Source: an uncultured Collinsella sp. (GTDB lineage Bacteria; Actinomycetota; Coriobacteriia; Coriobacteriales; Coriobacteriaceae). Taken from it: 64,000 nucleotides of DNA. Shown piece by piece: positions 1-9,304 of the stretch. Location: assembly GCA_958435545.1 (NCBI GenBank), contig CAUBGU010000001.1, positions 12,127-76,126 of the forward strand, in the 5' to 3' direction. A program made the translations under genes and the position numbers. The notes below the pieces were generated by a model that saw nothing but the letters and a program-made list of their open reading frames with translations, was not told the origin of the DNA and made no database searches. How positions within the stretch are numbered: position 1 is the stretch's first letter; every line of letters begins with the position of its first letter.

Positions 1-736
1 CGGGCATGTCGGCACCGACGCAGGAGATATGCGTACCGGGGCGCACCCATGCATCGGGGATGATGGGCTTGGTCGCCGGCGTGATCGTCACGATGATGTC
101 GGCCTCTGCCGCGGCACCTTGGCCGTCGGCCGTCGCCTCGATGGAATAGGTGGATGCCTCGCGAGCATGCTCGCAGGCGCCCAAGATATGGGCGACCTCG
201 TCACGCATGCGCTCGACGCGGGCCTCGGGCGCGGCATCGGAAACCGGCTCCCACACCTTGACCTCGCTCACTTTGGGACAGGCGGCGAGCACGCCCGCCA
301 CCATATAGGTGCTCATATGGCCGGCACCCGCAACAAGCAGTTTGGACGCATCCTCCCGAGCCAGCCACTTGGCACCGAGCGCAGCGGCGGCACCGGTGCG
401 AAGCCCAGTGACAGCGGAGGCATTAAGCAGCGCCAGCGGCTCGCCCGTCGCGTTGTCGCACAGCAGCGTGGTGCCAAAGATCTCGGGCAGCCCCTTTTTG
501 GGATTCTGAGAGAACCAAGCAGTGAGTTTGAGGCCGAAGAGACCGCTTCCCGCCAACTCGCCCGAGCGGATATCCATATCGGCCACGCCGGGTTCGAACT
601 GCTCATATACCATCGGCCACGCAACACCCTTGCCCGTTGCCTTCTGGCGATATGCCTCCTCCACAGCAGCGATTGCATCCTCGATTGTCAGCACCTTGGA
701 AACTTCCTCGGCCGATAGCACCACCATCTGCCCCAT
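1..736 (-). CDS. Ornithine cyclodeaminase / mu-crystallin family protein (3' part cut by window edge)
   Basis: The reading frame starts at 736 and runs off the left edge, so the C-terminus is missing. The protein begins MGQMVVLSAEEVSKVLTIED and contains a Rossmann nucleotide-binding motif (VAGAGHMSTYMV, about residue 130) followed by ADIIVTITPATKPIIPD and PGTHISCVGAD, which are typical of the ornithine cyclodeaminase/mu-crystallin family of NAD(P)-dependent enzymes. Members act on ornithine, alanine or imino acids; the substrate cannot be told here. Two ATGs stand in tandem; the second (736) lies 5 nt after AAAGGAG and is preferred over 739. The gene is divergent from the PucR regulator, sharing a 217-bp intergenic region, which suggests that the regulator controls it. 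Confidence 0.85.
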   Translation of the reverse strand, partial: MGQMVVLSAEEVSKVLTIEDAIAAVEEAYRQKATGKGVAWPMVYEQFEPGVADMDIRSGELAGSGLFGLKLTAWFSQNPKKGLPEIFGTTLLCDNATGEPLALLNASAVTGLRTGAAAALGAKWLAREDASKLLVAGAGHMSTYMVAGVLAACPKVSEVKVWEPVSDAAPEARVERMRDEVAHILGACEHAREASTYSIEATADGQGAAAEADIIVTITPATKPIIPDAWVRPGTHISCVGADMP

Positions 737-953
737 CATCGCTCCTTTCAGCGAAAGCTATACGTTGCTTCACTGTACGGTTTAGTAATGATGCCGCCAA
801 GGATTATTTCTTGTTGGAATCTACAACGATTCTCGATCTGATTTTTCGTTCTATCAGCTGATATTTGAACTATTTCTCGCATGAAAGGCATACGGATGTG
901 CGATTATCCTATTTATACCTGTACTTATTGTAGTGATTTACAAGGTGATGTTG

Positions 954-2135
954 ATGCTATACACCATCTCGGACTTCTCACGGGAATATGAGGGGTCGGT
1001 CCGTCTAATCGCCGGCAGCGACGGCGTCTCGCGTGCCGTCTCCGGCGTCGGGATCCTCGATTATGAACTCATGCCTGGCCTCAAGAACAAGTACCAGCGC
1101 GTCAACTTCAGCTCAGACGAGATCGTCCTTAGCACCTTCCTCTATGCGAAGGACGACCCGTACCTCATCACTGAAGCCGTGAAATACCTCGTCGCCAAGG
1201 GAACGAGCGGTCTTATCATCAAAAACGTCCTGCACATCCCGATTCCCGACCAAGCCATCCGCTACGCCAACGCGCGGCACTACCCGGTCTTTCTCACGAC
1301 CGACGACTCACTGTTCTTTGACGGCGTCATCTATGAGGTCAAACGGCATATCGAGCAGCTCGCGTCCATCGACTTCGCGCAGCGCGAGATCGATGCCCTA
1401 AGGACAGATGTATCGCCTGAGTCCATCTGCCGACGCATCCGAGGCCTCAAACCGTCATTTCTGGACGAAGCGGTCGCCCTGTTCGCATCGTTTGCAGAGC
1501 CCCTCGACCCGCGTACGTTTTTGCAAATCGAACGTCTCTGTGCAAAATCGACCCTCGCCGGATGCCACAACATGCTGGCACCCTATGACGGAGGTTTGTT
1601 ATTCGTAGCGACAAGTGACTCGGAGCAGACGCTCGATGTGGAGCGAATCGTGCAGGCGCTCACGGAGCTCATCGAGACTAGCGGTATCGACGGCGGAGCG
1701 GAAGGGCTCGGCATCAGCGATATTCTGTTTGGAGACGAGGCGGTGGCGCAGGCGATCTCGCAGGCGATTTACGCACAGCGCCTATCTTGTCAACGAGCCG
1801 AGGGCCCCATCCGCTATGCGCAGCTCGGCATCCTGAGAACCGTGATGCCTTTTGCGGAAACCCCGGAGATGCGGTCGTTCTCGGAGGCGATTCTCTCGCC
1901 GATACGCGAGCACGACAGCGAGCATGGCAGTGAGTTGGAATCCACGCTCGCCGCATTCATCGAGAACGACCGACGTATCGAGCAAACCGCCAAGCAGACC
2001 AGCCAGCACCCGAACACGATTCGATATCGCCTCGATAAGGTGACAGCTCTCACCGGGCTGAGCTACAAATGCGCCCCGGAGATGGAGCAGCTGTCGCTCG
2101 CCTACGCCATCGAACGCGCTCGCTCGCTTCAGTAA
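954..2135 (+). CDS. PucR family transcriptional regulator
   Basis: A protein of about 393 aa with the PucR layout: an N-terminal purine-catabolism-type domain (LYTISDF to about residue 130), a middle GGDEF-like linker region and a C-terminal PucR helix-turn-helix (ENDRRIEQTAKQTSQHPNTIRYRLDKV, about residues 340-370). PucR/CdaR regulators activate neighbouring amino acid, purine or sugar-acid catabolism genes in response to a metabolite. The ATG at 954 lies 8 nt after AAGG; 948 (ATG) and 933 (GTG) are alternatives in the same frame. It is divergent from the ornithine cyclodeaminase homologue, its most likely target (inference). Confidence 0.85.
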   Translation: MLYTISDFSREYEGSVRLIAGSDGVSRAVSGVGILDYELMPGLKNKYQRVNFSSDEIVLSTFLYAKDDPYLITEAVKYLVAKGTSGLIIKNVLHIPIPDQAIRYANARHYPVFLTTDDSLFFDGVIYEVKRHIEQLASIDFAQREIDALRTDVSPESICRRIRGLKPSFLDEAVALFASFAEPLDPRTFLQIERLCAKSTLAGCHNMLAPYDGGLLFVATSDSEQTLDVERIVQALTELIETSGIDGGAEGLGISDILFGDEAVAQAISQAIYAQRLSCQRAEGPIRYAQLGILRTVMPFAETPEMRSFSEAILSPIREHDSEHGSELESTLAAFIENDRRIEQTAKQTSQHPNTIRYRLDKVTALTGLSYKCAPEMEQLSLAYAIERARSLQ

Positions 2136-2153
2136 GCCCGCCCCGCCTTGAGG

Positions 2154-2888
2154 TTAGGAGCGGCGGGCGCGGAGCTTTTCGTAGCCTTCGGAGAAGAAGG
2201 CGACCGTGGCGGCGTCGGCCTCGGCGGCGTCCGTCTCGGTTGCGGGGACCACGCCGTGCTCGTCGCTCACCAGGAACAGCGCGCCCTTAAGCTGCGCGGG
2301 AATATCTACGCGCGTGACCGGAATGCCCTTGGTCTGGGCCAGCTGCTCAATGAGCGTCGCCGTGCCGCACAGGCACTCGTCCGCCGGCGCCACAAAGGCG
2401 AGCTCGCCGTTGTTGACGGCAGCGAGCAGCTCGGGCGCCACGCCGGTCTCGTCGGCCTCGGAGCGAGCCTCGGCGGAACGGGCACGCAGCGCCTTGGCCG
2501 ACGTATCGGCTAGTGGCTCGTACTCCCCCACCGTCATGGCGGCGTTGCCGTTAACGTCGATCACCAGCATGAGCACACCGTCGTATGCGGTGTAATCACC
2601 CTCGGCAAGCGACCACTCAACGTGTTGTTTGGCCCAGCTGAGCATGTTGTGGGTAAGCGGCTCGCCCTGCACCAGGCGCTCGGACAGCGCGCGAATGTGG
2701 CGGTTGAGCATGGGCACCTTTTTGTTGGACATGCGCCAACGGCAGACAAGCGCGGGCTTGTCGAGCGTAAACTTCTCGACCGCCTCCTGATTGGCGCAAA
2801 AGTCCTCGTACGCACGCTGATCCTCGGCATTGCCAAACAGCTCGGCATCATCAATCTGGGGCATGGTTGTACCTTTCGTGTTAGTCAT
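2154..2888 (-). CDS. Hypothetical protein, 244 aa
   Basis: I do not recognise this protein. It is soluble and acidic, has no signal peptide or membrane segment, and contains the stretch YTAYDGVLMLVIDVNGNAAMTV followed by an Ala/Glu-rich linker. Codon use and GC match the neighbours, so it is a real gene. Two starts are possible: 2888 (AAGAGG, 5-nt spacing) and 2864 (MPQIDDAEL, AAAGG, 7-nt spacing). It is convergent with the PucR gene, with an 18-bp gap, and sits just after the purH terminator, so it probably has its own promoter. Confidence 0.7.
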   Translation of the reverse strand: MTNTKGTTMPQIDDAELFGNAEDQRAYEDFCANQEAVEKFTLDKPALVCRWRMSNKKVPMLNRHIRALSERLVQGEPLTHNMLSWAKQHVEWSLAEGDYTAYDGVLMLVIDVNGNAAMTVGEYEPLADTSAKALRARSAEARSEADETGVAPELLAAVNNGELAFVAPADECLCGTATLIEQLAQTKGIPVTRVDIPAQLKGALFLVSDEHGVVPATETDAAEADAATVAFFSEGYEKLRARRS

Positions 2889-2904
2889 TCCGTCCTCTTA
2901 TACC

Positions 2905-2940
2905 AAAAAGACGGCCCTCCAAACGGAGCGACCGTCTTTT
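2905..2940 (-). terminator. Intrinsic terminator downstream of purH
   Basis: AAAAGACGG at 2906-2914 pairs with CCGTCTTTT at 2932-2940, with an inner CTCC/GGAG stem. Read on the minus strand the hairpin ends in a CCGTCTTTTT run, so it should end transcripts leaving purH. It lies directly upstream of the hypothetical gene starting at 2888. Confidence 0.7.
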
Positions 2941-2980
2941 GCGGAGATTATTTTGACGATACGGCCAGGCGACCGATCGG

Positions 2981-3010
2981 CTTAATGGGATAGAACAACA
3001 TCCCATTAAG
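2981..3010. repeat. 11-bp perfect hairpin in the purH 3' region
   Basis: CTTAATGGGAT (2981-2991) and ATCCCATTAAG (3000-3010) form a perfect 11-bp stem with an 8-nt loop. There is no adjacent T run on either strand, so a role as intrinsic terminator is doubtful. It abuts the structured repeat at 3011. Confidence 0.6.
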
Positions 3011-3109
3011 GGTTTTCCAAGTGCCCGAGATTGCCCCGAAAGAGGAGCGCCGCGTACTAAATGTACGCAAGCGACGGTTTGAGGGGCAAGGTCGGGTGCT
3101 TGGGAAAGC
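3011..3109. repeat. Structured dispersed element, copy 1 (downstream of purH)
   Basis: A 99-bp element ending 2 bp before the purH stop codon. Nested pairings are CCAAGTGCCCGA with TCGGGTGCTTGG, TTGCCCC with GGGGCAA, and an inner GCGTAC/GTACGC hairpin. Unpaired conserved blocks are GAAAGAGGAGCG and GCGACGGTTTGAG. A second copy at 57009-57107 keeps all pairings with compensatory changes. The class is unknown to me; it could be a structured 3'UTR RNA or a REP-like mobile palindrome. Confidence 0.75.
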
Positions 3110-3111
3110 CT

Positions 3112-4719
3112 CTAGTGCCTAAAATGCCTGGCCCCCGTGAAGACCATCGCAATGCCATGCTCGTTGCAGGCCTGGACGCTCTCGTCGTCGCGCTTGGAGC
3201 CGCCGGGCTGGATGATGCAGGTCACGCCGTGCGCGGCAAGCACGTCGACGTTGTCGCGGAACGGGAAGAACGCGTCGCTTGCACAGGCAAAGCCGCCCTT
3301 CTCCACGCCCTCGCGCTCGCAGAAGTCCTCGGCGCGCTCGCAGGCAAGCAGTGCGGAGTCAACGCGGTTGGGCTGACCCGGGCCCATGCCAATGCCGGCC
3401 TTGCCCTTGGAAACCAAGATGGCGTTGGACTTAACGCCCTTGCAGACCTTCCAGGCAAACTCGAGCTCGGCCATCTCGGCGTCGGTGGGCTTGCGGTCAG
3501 TGGGGAACGTAAAGGTCGCGGGATCCTCGGTCACGTGGTCGACCTCCTGCACCAGCATGCCGCCGTCGACGGAGCGCAGCTCCACCTGGGCGCCGTGGTC
3601 CACGCCGCCGGTGGCCAGCACGCGCAGGTTGGGGCGCTTGGCCATGCGCTCGAGCGCCTCGGCAGTGTAGCTCGGGGCGATGATAACCTCGACGAATTGC
3701 TTGTTCTGATCGGCAAAGTGCTCAACCAGATCAAAGGGAACCTCGCGGTTGCAGGCGATGATGCCGCCAAAGGCGCTCTTGGGATCGCAGGCGAAGGCGC
3801 GGTCGTAGGCGGCCGTGATGTCCTCGGCCACGGCGGAGCCGCAGGGGTTCTGATGCTTGAGGATCACGCAGGCCGGCTCGTCGAACTCGCGGACCAGGTT
3901 CCAAGCGGCGTCGGCATCCAGATAGTTGTTGTAGCTGAGCGGCTTGCCCTGGATCTGCTCGGAGCCCACGAGCGGGAACTGCGAGCTCGCGGTATTCTCG
4001 CAGCCCTCGGCAAAGCGATAGACCGTGGCCTTTTGCTGCGGGTTCTCGCCATAGCGCAGGTCGTCGACCTTCTCCAGCGAGATCTCGAGCTTGGCAGAGG
4101 TGTCCGCCACGTCGCTTGCCTGGGCGGCAAGCCAACGGGAGATAGCCGTGTCGTAGGCGGCGGTGGTCTGGTAGACCTTCACCTGCAGGCGACGACGGGT
4201 GGAAAGCGTGGTGCAGCCACCGGTCTCGTGCATCTCGGCCAGGACGGCATCATAGTCGTCCGGGTCTGAGATGACGGTAACACTCGTGGCGTTCTTGGCG
4301 GCAGAGCGCAGCATGGAGGGACCGCCGATGTCGATGTGCTCGATGGCATCCGCAAAGGTGACCTCGGGGTTGGCGACGGTCTTCTCGAACTCGTACAGGT
4401 TGACGACGACCAGATCGATCAGCTTAATGCCGTGCTGAGCGGCCTCCTGCATGTGCTGCTCGGAATCGCGGCGGGCCAGCAGCGCGCCGTGAACCTTGGG
4501 GTGCAGGGTCTTAACGCGGCCGTCCATCATCTCGGGATAGCCCGTGAACTCCTCGATGGGGGTTACGGGGACGCCCGCGTCCTCGATGGCACGAGCCGTG
4601 CCGCCCGTAGAGATGATCTCGACGCCAAAGTCATCGACCAGCGTCCGTGCGAAATCGACGACGCCCGTCTTATCGGTAACCGAGATCAACGCGCGTGCGA
4701 TCTTCACATCAGATCCCAT
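3112..4719 (-). CDS. purH: Bifunctional AICAR formyltransferase / IMP cyclohydrolase
   Basis: A 535-aa full-length PurH. It catalyses the last two steps of de novo IMP synthesis: formylation of AICAR with 10-formyl-THF, then ring closure. The N-terminal MGS-like cyclohydrolase domain ([49 protein letters not shown]) is followed by the transformylase domain ([36 protein letters not shown]). The C-terminus FTGARHFRH is the usual family ending. It stands alone, with a terminator and a structured element downstream. Confidence 0.97.
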   Translation of the reverse strand: MGSDVKIARALISVTDKTGVVDFARTLVDDFGVEIISTGGTARAIEDAGVPVTPIEEFTGYPEMMDGRVKTLHPKVHGALLARRDSEQHMQEAAQHGIKLIDLVVVNLYEFEKTVANPEVTFADAIEHIDIGGPSMLRSAAKNATSVTVISDPDDYDAVLAEMHETGGCTTLSTRRRLQVKVYQTTAAYDTAISRWLAAQASDVADTSAKLEISLEKVDDLRYGENPQQKATVYRFAEGCENTASSQFPLVGSEQIQGKPLSYNNYLDADAAWNLVREFDEPACVILKHQNPCGSAVAEDITAAYDRAFACDPKSAFGGIIACNREVPFDLVEHFADQNKQFVEVIIAPSYTAEALERMAKRPNLRVLATGGVDHGAQVELRSVDGGMLVQEVDHVTEDPATFTFPTDRKPTDAEMAELEFAWKVCKGVKSNAILVSKGKAGIGMGPGQPNRVDSALLACERAEDFCEREGVEKGGFACASDAFFPFRDNVDVLAAHGVTCIIQPGGSKRDDESVQACNEHGIAMVFTGARHFRH

Positions 4720-4996
4720 GCAGTCCTCCTGTCTGGTACGCCGCCGTGCTCTGTGAGTCGGTGATACGTCGATCTGCAGCGCTCGCGCAGCGGCATTGAA
4801 AATACTGATTTAATGTAGCGCATCGAGCGCATCGATGCACCCCGCAACGGGCGCATGTGCAGAAAAAGTTTGCACGCGGAGGGGATGGGCACAGCACCGG
4901 GCACGGTGAGTTCATGGAACACAGGGGCACCATAATTAGATGCCAATGGCGTGGTAGAACTGTGCTCGATATGCATCCGCAAAAGAAAGAGGCACC

Positions 4997-5638
4997 ATGG
5001 TCTCGCGGGTTCTCTACCGACCGTTTGATACCGAAGACTTCGACGCCATCGCGCTGATTCTGCAGCAGCTTTGGCATAACAATTCGGATAACGATGAGTA
5101 CAACCGCCTTGAGGCCGCGTGCGACCTCGCCTACTGCCTTTCGTCGTCGACGTTTTCACAGGTTGCCGTAATCGACGGTCAGGCGCGTGGCATTTCGCTC
5201 GCGCGTGCGGGACAGAGCTCCGGCGCCACTATCAACGAGCATTGGATGGATACCGAACGCGCGCTGCTATCGCAGATGCGTGAGCTGGAGCCTGATGCCT
5301 GCGCCGAGTATCTCTCGTTTGTGCGCGCAACCATCCGAACCAACAACCGCCTGCTCGAGAGCAGCCCGTTGCCGCACGACAACGAGGTCACGCTGCTTGC
5401 CGTGGATCGCGATGTCCATGGCCTGGGCGTTGGCACGGTTCTGCTCGATGCCGCGGTCTCGCACCTATCCTCGCTTGGAGCGACGAGGGCGCACCTGTAC
5501 ACCGACTCCAACTGCTCGTGGAAGTTCTACGAGCTGCATGGCTTTAAGCGCACGGCCACGCACCGCGCCAACCGCGAAGAGCGCCGTCACGACATGCCGC
5601 GCGAAAGCTTCCTCTACGAACTCGACCTAACAGCCTAG
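4997..5638 (+). CDS. GNAT family N-acetyltransferase
   Basis: A 213-aa protein with the GNAT acetyl-CoA binding motif A near residues 130-150 (LLAVDRDVHGLGVGTVLLDAAV) and a C-terminal motif B (SNCSWKFYELHGFKRT). The substrate is unknown. The start is supported by AGAGG 5 nt upstream. It is divergent from purH and is followed by REP-like repeats and a terminator. Confidence 0.88.
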   Translation: MVSRVLYRPFDTEDFDAIALILQQLWHNNSDNDEYNRLEAACDLAYCLSSSTFSQVAVIDGQARGISLARAGQSSGATINEHWMDTERALLSQMRELEPDACAEYLSFVRATIRTNNRLLESSPLPHDNEVTLLAVDRDVHGLGVGTVLLDAAVSHLSSLGATRAHLYTDSNCSWKFYELHGFKRTATHRANREERRHDMPRESFLYELDLTA

Positions 5639-5652
5639 GCCCAGCAGCCATA

Positions 5653-5707
5653 CCTAGTCATTTAGGAACGTCCCCAGTGACTAGTCGTTGGGGACAGTCT
5701 TCGTAGG
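5653..5707. repeat. REP-like dispersed repeat
   Basis: Contains GTCATTTAGGAACGTCCCC, GTGACTAGTCGTTGGGGAC and AGTCTTCG. Closely related sequence occurs at 55964-56030 and 56228-56277, always between genes. The paired ACTAGT and GGGGAC/GTCCCC units can form hairpins. Confidence 0.65.
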
Positions 5708-5719
5708 TAGCGCATAAAA

Positions 5720-5764
5720 AAGGGATGGGCTTCCCCCGACGGCTGTCGAGAAAAGCCCATCCCA
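5720..5764 (-). terminator. Intrinsic terminator of the DUF2207 gene
   Basis: GGGATGGGCTT (5722-5732) pairs perfectly with AAGCCCATCCC (5753-5763). On the minus strand the stem is followed by TTTTTT, a classic rho-independent terminator 14 bp after the DUF2207 stop codon. Confidence 0.85.
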
Positions 5765-5777
5765 TAATTTACGACCG

Positions 5778-7721
5778 CTAGAACGTTCCGCCGCCGCCTC
5801 CGCCGACGCCGCCGCCTCCGCCGCCCGAGAAGCCGCCGCCTCCGCCGCCGCTCGAGCTGTCGGAGCTCGATGCCAGCTCACGGATGCTCTCGTGATACAC
5901 GCCGTCGAACGAATCCATCGGCGACTCGTTGCCGTAATGATGGTAGTACCACCAGTAGCAGGGGTAATTGTCGTAGAAACCGTCGGCCTCGCGCACCTCG
6001 GGAGGAACAGCCTCGGCAAGCTGACGCAGGACTTCCTTGGAAACACCCAGCGCCGCACCCATCACCAGAAGTTTATTCCACAGTACCAGATCGCCCGGAA
6101 CGGCTTCCTTTAGGCGCGTGAAATCCTCAAGCCAATGCTTGAGCGCCTTGCAGCGAGCCGCCACCTCGGCGCCCTCCGGCGTAAAGCGGCGGAACGTAAG
6201 GCCCACGCCGATACCCACCAGCACAATCGGCACCGAGATAACCGCGGCAGTAATGTTCGCCTGTGCGCCATCGGTAAAGAAGATGGATCCCACGGGAACA
6301 AAGGCAATCAGGATACCAAGAACCAGGCAAAACACCATTGCAACAATGCCGTCCGAGGCAACGTACTCGCTATCGGCCAGCTTGCCCTTAACAGTGTTCT
6401 GATAGTCCTCGAGCTTGTCGCCCACGGGTGTAGCGTGCTGCTTGACGTAGCGCTGCAGCTCGTCGAACGTGCGCGAGCGATCGCCGTTCTCGTCAGGCTT
6501 AGCACCGGCGAAGAAGACCTTGAGCACCATGTGGTCAATGCCCTTGGCCGACTTCCAGCCCGCATCACTCACCGTCACGCGATACGTCTGCTCTTCTTTT
6601 TCACGCCCCAACAGACCCTTCTTGGCCTTGGTCACGGTCGCCTGCTCCAGTTTGATCACACGGTCGTCAGTGAGCTTCATGAGCGTGGCGATATATGCCT
6701 GATCGGGCACCTCGTTCCAGCTCATGAGGGCCGAAAGCACGGCGGGATGGTCGGCCGAAGGCACATCGCGGAAATATTCGTCCTGGAAAAGCGGCTTGGG
6801 CTTGCGCTTGCGCAGCTTGAGCATAACGATTGTGCCGGTAAAGGCCACCGCCGCAACAACACTTAGCACGGCAAGTGCATTGGCAATCATGCGAGCGTGA
6901 GCGCGGCGGGCGTTAGCTTCGTCGGCCCATTCCTTCTCTTCACTCAGGATCGTTGACATGCGCTCTTCGCCCGCGGCGGCAAGCTGCGGCACCCAGTCGC
7001 TGGGGAAGGCGATGCGTGCCTCGGCGAATTCGCCCTGATGCACGCAGGGAATGGTATAGGTGACCATGGGCTCGTCCTCATCGAGCGACACGTCGCCCGT
7101 CAGCGGACCGTGGCCCCATGCGCGGAAGTTATCGCCTTTGACGGCCGCCGTCCCGGCAGCGGCATTTGCGAAGCGCACTTCCATCTCGACATCGTCGGAA
7201 TCCGCAGACCAGCCGTCACCCACGAACTTCCAGTAGAGCTCGGCGGTATCGGCCCAGTTCATAACCGCACCGGTCATGGTGTAGCTCACGTAATAGATCG
7301 CGCTATCGCCGCTCTCGTGGGGGCTGAAAACCTTGATCTTTACGCCGTCACCAGTCTGCTCGACCGTATAGACGCCAGAGTCACCCTTGTTCGCGCTATC
7401 GACTTTGTTGAACGCGGTGTCCTCCTCCTCGACGCTCAGCACATCGACACCCGCCGTACCGCCCTGCTGGTTGGTGCCCGTATTGATCTCCCAAAACACG
7501 CCGTTGATGTCGTCATCGAAATCAAACTGGCGCCCCTCGACAACGGTCAGCGAGCCGTCGGCCTCGACCGTGGCGCCGATATAGGTTTGGGTCATGGAGT
7601 AGCCGTCGGCGTGCGCGGCGACAGGCAGCAGCAACAACGCGAGCGCGACGAGCACGCAGACGGAAGCGAATCGCGCAAACAGGCAGCGCTGCCGACAAGT
7701 ATTGGCAACGGGGGCGTTCAT
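5778..7721 (-). CDS. DUF2207 domain-containing membrane protein
   Basis: A 647-aa exported membrane protein. The start at 7721 follows AAAGGATG and gives a signal peptide (hydrophobic VCVLVALALLLLPVAAHA, cleaved before DGYSMTQTY). The extracytoplasmic domain (about residues 40-260) is of the DUF2207 type, then come one membrane segment (VLSVVAAVAFTGTIVML), a cytoplasmic part, two further membrane segments (MVFCLVLGILIAFV and ITAAVISVPIVLVGI) and a helical region. The tail is Ser/Gly-rich with runs of up to six glycines, common in this family and presumably unstructured. The function is not established. Confidence 0.88.
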   Translation of the reverse strand: MNAPVANTCRQRCLFARFASVCVLVALALLLLPVAAHADGYSMTQTYIGATVEADGSLTVVEGRQFDFDDDINGVFWEINTGTNQQGGTAGVDVLSVEEEDTAFNKVDSANKGDSGVYTVEQTGDGVKIKVFSPHESGDSAIYYVSYTMTGAVMNWADTAELYWKFVGDGWSADSDDVEMEVRFANAAAGTAAVKGDNFRAWGHGPLTGDVSLDEDEPMVTYTIPCVHQGEFAEARIAFPSDWVPQLAAAGEERMSTILSEEKEWADEANARRAHARMIANALAVLSVVAAVAFTGTIVMLKLRKRKPKPLFQDEYFRDVPSADHPAVLSALMSWNEVPDQAYIATLMKLTDDRVIKLEQATVTKAKKGLLGREKEEQTYRVTVSDAGWKSAKGIDHMVLKVFFAGAKPDENGDRSRTFDELQRYVKQHATPVGDKLEDYQNTVKGKLADSEYVASDGIVAMVFCLVLGILIAFVPVGSIFFTDGAQANITAAVISVPIVLVGIGVGLTFRRFTPEGAEVAARCKALKHWLEDFTRLKEAVPGDLVLWNKLLVMGAALGVSKEVLRQLAEAVPPEVREADGFYDNYPCYWWYYHHYGNESPMDSFDGVYHESIRELASSSDSSSGGGGGGFSGGGGGGVGGGGGGTF

Positions 7722-8107
7722 AGGCACATCCTTTGTCTGTAAAACCAACATCGCCATTGTCCCACGTTTGCGGGCACACATGACGAACATCTAGGCGACC
7801 GGAGTGCCAAACGGGATGAAAGTCACGCCCGCACCCCGACACTTGGAAAACGATCTATTGGGGACGGAGGAAAACGGATCATTGGGTTGAACCGACAGAC
7901 AGCAACAAATTTGTTGTTTAGGACGCTCTTTGGCCGAATCCCGCGCCAACAATAGATACCACTTCACAGCTCCGTCACAGGTGTAGCGGCTTTGTGTGGG
8001 CTCGGCATGCGCTGATTGAGCCACCAGTCGAGGGGCATAAAGCAGTTGAGCGAAAACGGTTTGCCCCTTTGCCGTTCGCTCGAGGATCATGTCCCCCTTT
8101 TCCGCGG
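7722..8107. other. Intergenic region with REP-like repeat and no clear gene
   Basis: No convincing coding sequence. Bases 7838-7888 hold a REP-like unit (GGGGACGGAGGAAAACGGAT), also seen at 56003-56018 and inverted near 11531-11560. Bases 8044-8077 can form an imperfect hairpin (GAGCG..AACGG with CCGTT..CGCTC). The plus-strand terminator at 8108 implies a short transcript from this region. Confidence 0.4.
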
Positions 8108-8141
8108 AAACCCCGGCAGTTGCGAAGAGCTGCCGGGGTTT
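8108..8141 (+). terminator. Terminator without an upstream gene
   Basis: AAACCCCGGCAG (8108-8119) pairs perfectly with CTGCCGGGGTTT (8130-8141), followed by CTGTTGTCT on the plus strand. No plus-strand gene lies upstream before the GNAT gene 2.5 kb away, so it may end a small RNA. Confidence 0.6.
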
Positions 8142-8265
8142 CTGTTGTCTAAGGTGCCAAGTTGACGGACAGGAATTAAAGCACCGAGTCTGCAGCCCGC
8201 CATACGCAATGCGGGGCCTCGACAACTTGCGGACCACAGTGACGCCTCCCCATCGCGCCCCGCGC

Positions 8266-8278
8266 TATACTCGTCCGC
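8266..8278 (+). promoter_or_regulatory. Possible -10 element of a leaderless gluQ transcript
   Basis: TATACT at 8266-8271 is separated by 7 nt from the gluQ ATG, and there is no Shine-Dalgarno sequence between them. This spacing would place the transcription start at the A of ATG. The -35 region is weak, so the call is tentative. Confidence 0.35.
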
Positions 8279-9289
8279 ATGGATATCAAAACACGCAACA
8301 TAGCAACGCCCGCCGCGGATGCGCCAACGACGCAGCCCGCCTCCGTTCCCGCGCCCGTCGTGGGGCGCTTTGCCCCGTCGCCATCGGGCCGCATGCACCT
8401 GGGCAACGTGTTCAGCTGCCTCTGCTCGTGGCTTTCGGCCCGCAGCCAAGGCGGCAGCATTGTGTTGCGCATCGAGGACCTGGACGATCGCTGTAAGCGC
8501 CCGGAACTTGCCGCTCAACTGATTGACGACCTGGCCTGGCTAGGGCTTGAGTGGGACGAAGGCCCCTACTACCAGCACGATCGCCTCGACCTGTACGAGA
8601 GCGCCTTGCGCCAGCTGCAGGGCGCTGGCCTCACCTACCCCTGTTTTTGCACGCGCGCCGAGCTCCACGCCGCGAGCGCGCCGCACGCCAGCGACGGCAC
8701 GCCCATCTACCGCGGCGCCTGCCGAGGCCTTTCGGCCGAAGAGGTCGCCCGCCGCAGTGCCCTGCGCGCCCCGGCCACGCGCCTGCGCGTGCCCGCCGTC
8801 GACGACCTCGCAGACGATGTGGTCGAATTCGTGGACCGCACGTACGGGGCCCAATGCGAGGCACTCGCCACCGAATGCGGCGACTTTTTGGTGCGCCGCA
8901 GCGACGGCGTGTTTGCCTACCAGCTGGCCGTGGTGGTCGACGACGCCGCCATGGGTGTTACCGAGGTCGTGCGCGGATGCGACCTGCTGGGCTCCACGCC
9001 GCGCCAAATCTACCTGCAGCATCTGCTGGGACTTCCCACGCCGCACTACGCGCATATTCCGCTGCTCATGTCGCCGGACGGCCGCCGCCTTTCCAAGCGC
9101 GATCGCGATCTGGACCTGGGCGAGCTCCGCGCCCGCTTTGGCACACCCGAGGCATTGCTGGGCTGGCTCGCCGGGCAAACGGGCATCGCACCGGACACCA
9201 CACCGCGCTCTGCCAAGCAGCTGGTCGAATACTTTAGCTGGGACGTCATCCGTGCGCATCGCGAGAACATCACTGTAACTGCCGAGTAG
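8279..9289 (+). CDS. gluQ: Glutamyl-Q tRNA(Asp) synthetase
   Basis: A 336-aa paralogue of the GluRS catalytic domain lacking the anticodon-binding half. It attaches glutamate to the queuosine base at position 34 of tRNA-Asp. The class I signatures are HLGN (HIGH motif, about residue 40) in GRFAPSPSGRMHLGN, and RLSKR (KMSKS motif, about residue 264). CFC and YRGAC between them fit the zinc-binding Cys set of GluQRS. The length is slightly above the usual 290-310 because of an N-terminal Ala/Pro-rich extension of about 25 residues. Confidence 0.93.
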   Translation: MDIKTRNIATPAADAPTTQPASVPAPVVGRFAPSPSGRMHLGNVFSCLCSWLSARSQGGSIVLRIEDLDDRCKRPELAAQLIDDLAWLGLEWDEGPYYQHDRLDLYESALRQLQGAGLTYPCFCTRAELHAASAPHASDGTPIYRGACRGLSAEEVARRSALRAPATRLRVPAVDDLADDVVEFVDRTYGAQCEALATECGDFLVRRSDGVFAYQLAVVVDDAAMGVTEVVRGCDLLGSTPRQIYLQHLLGLPTPHYAHIPLLMSPDGRRLSKRDRDLDLGELRARFGTPEALLGWLAGQTGIAPDTTPRSAKQLVEYFSWDVIRAHRENITVTAE

Positions 9290-9304
9290 CCAAACGCCTC
9301 GCCC

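Noticed and set aside
3061..4269. 402-codon plus-strand frame opposite purH
   Set aside because: Antisense shadow of a fully conserved purH.
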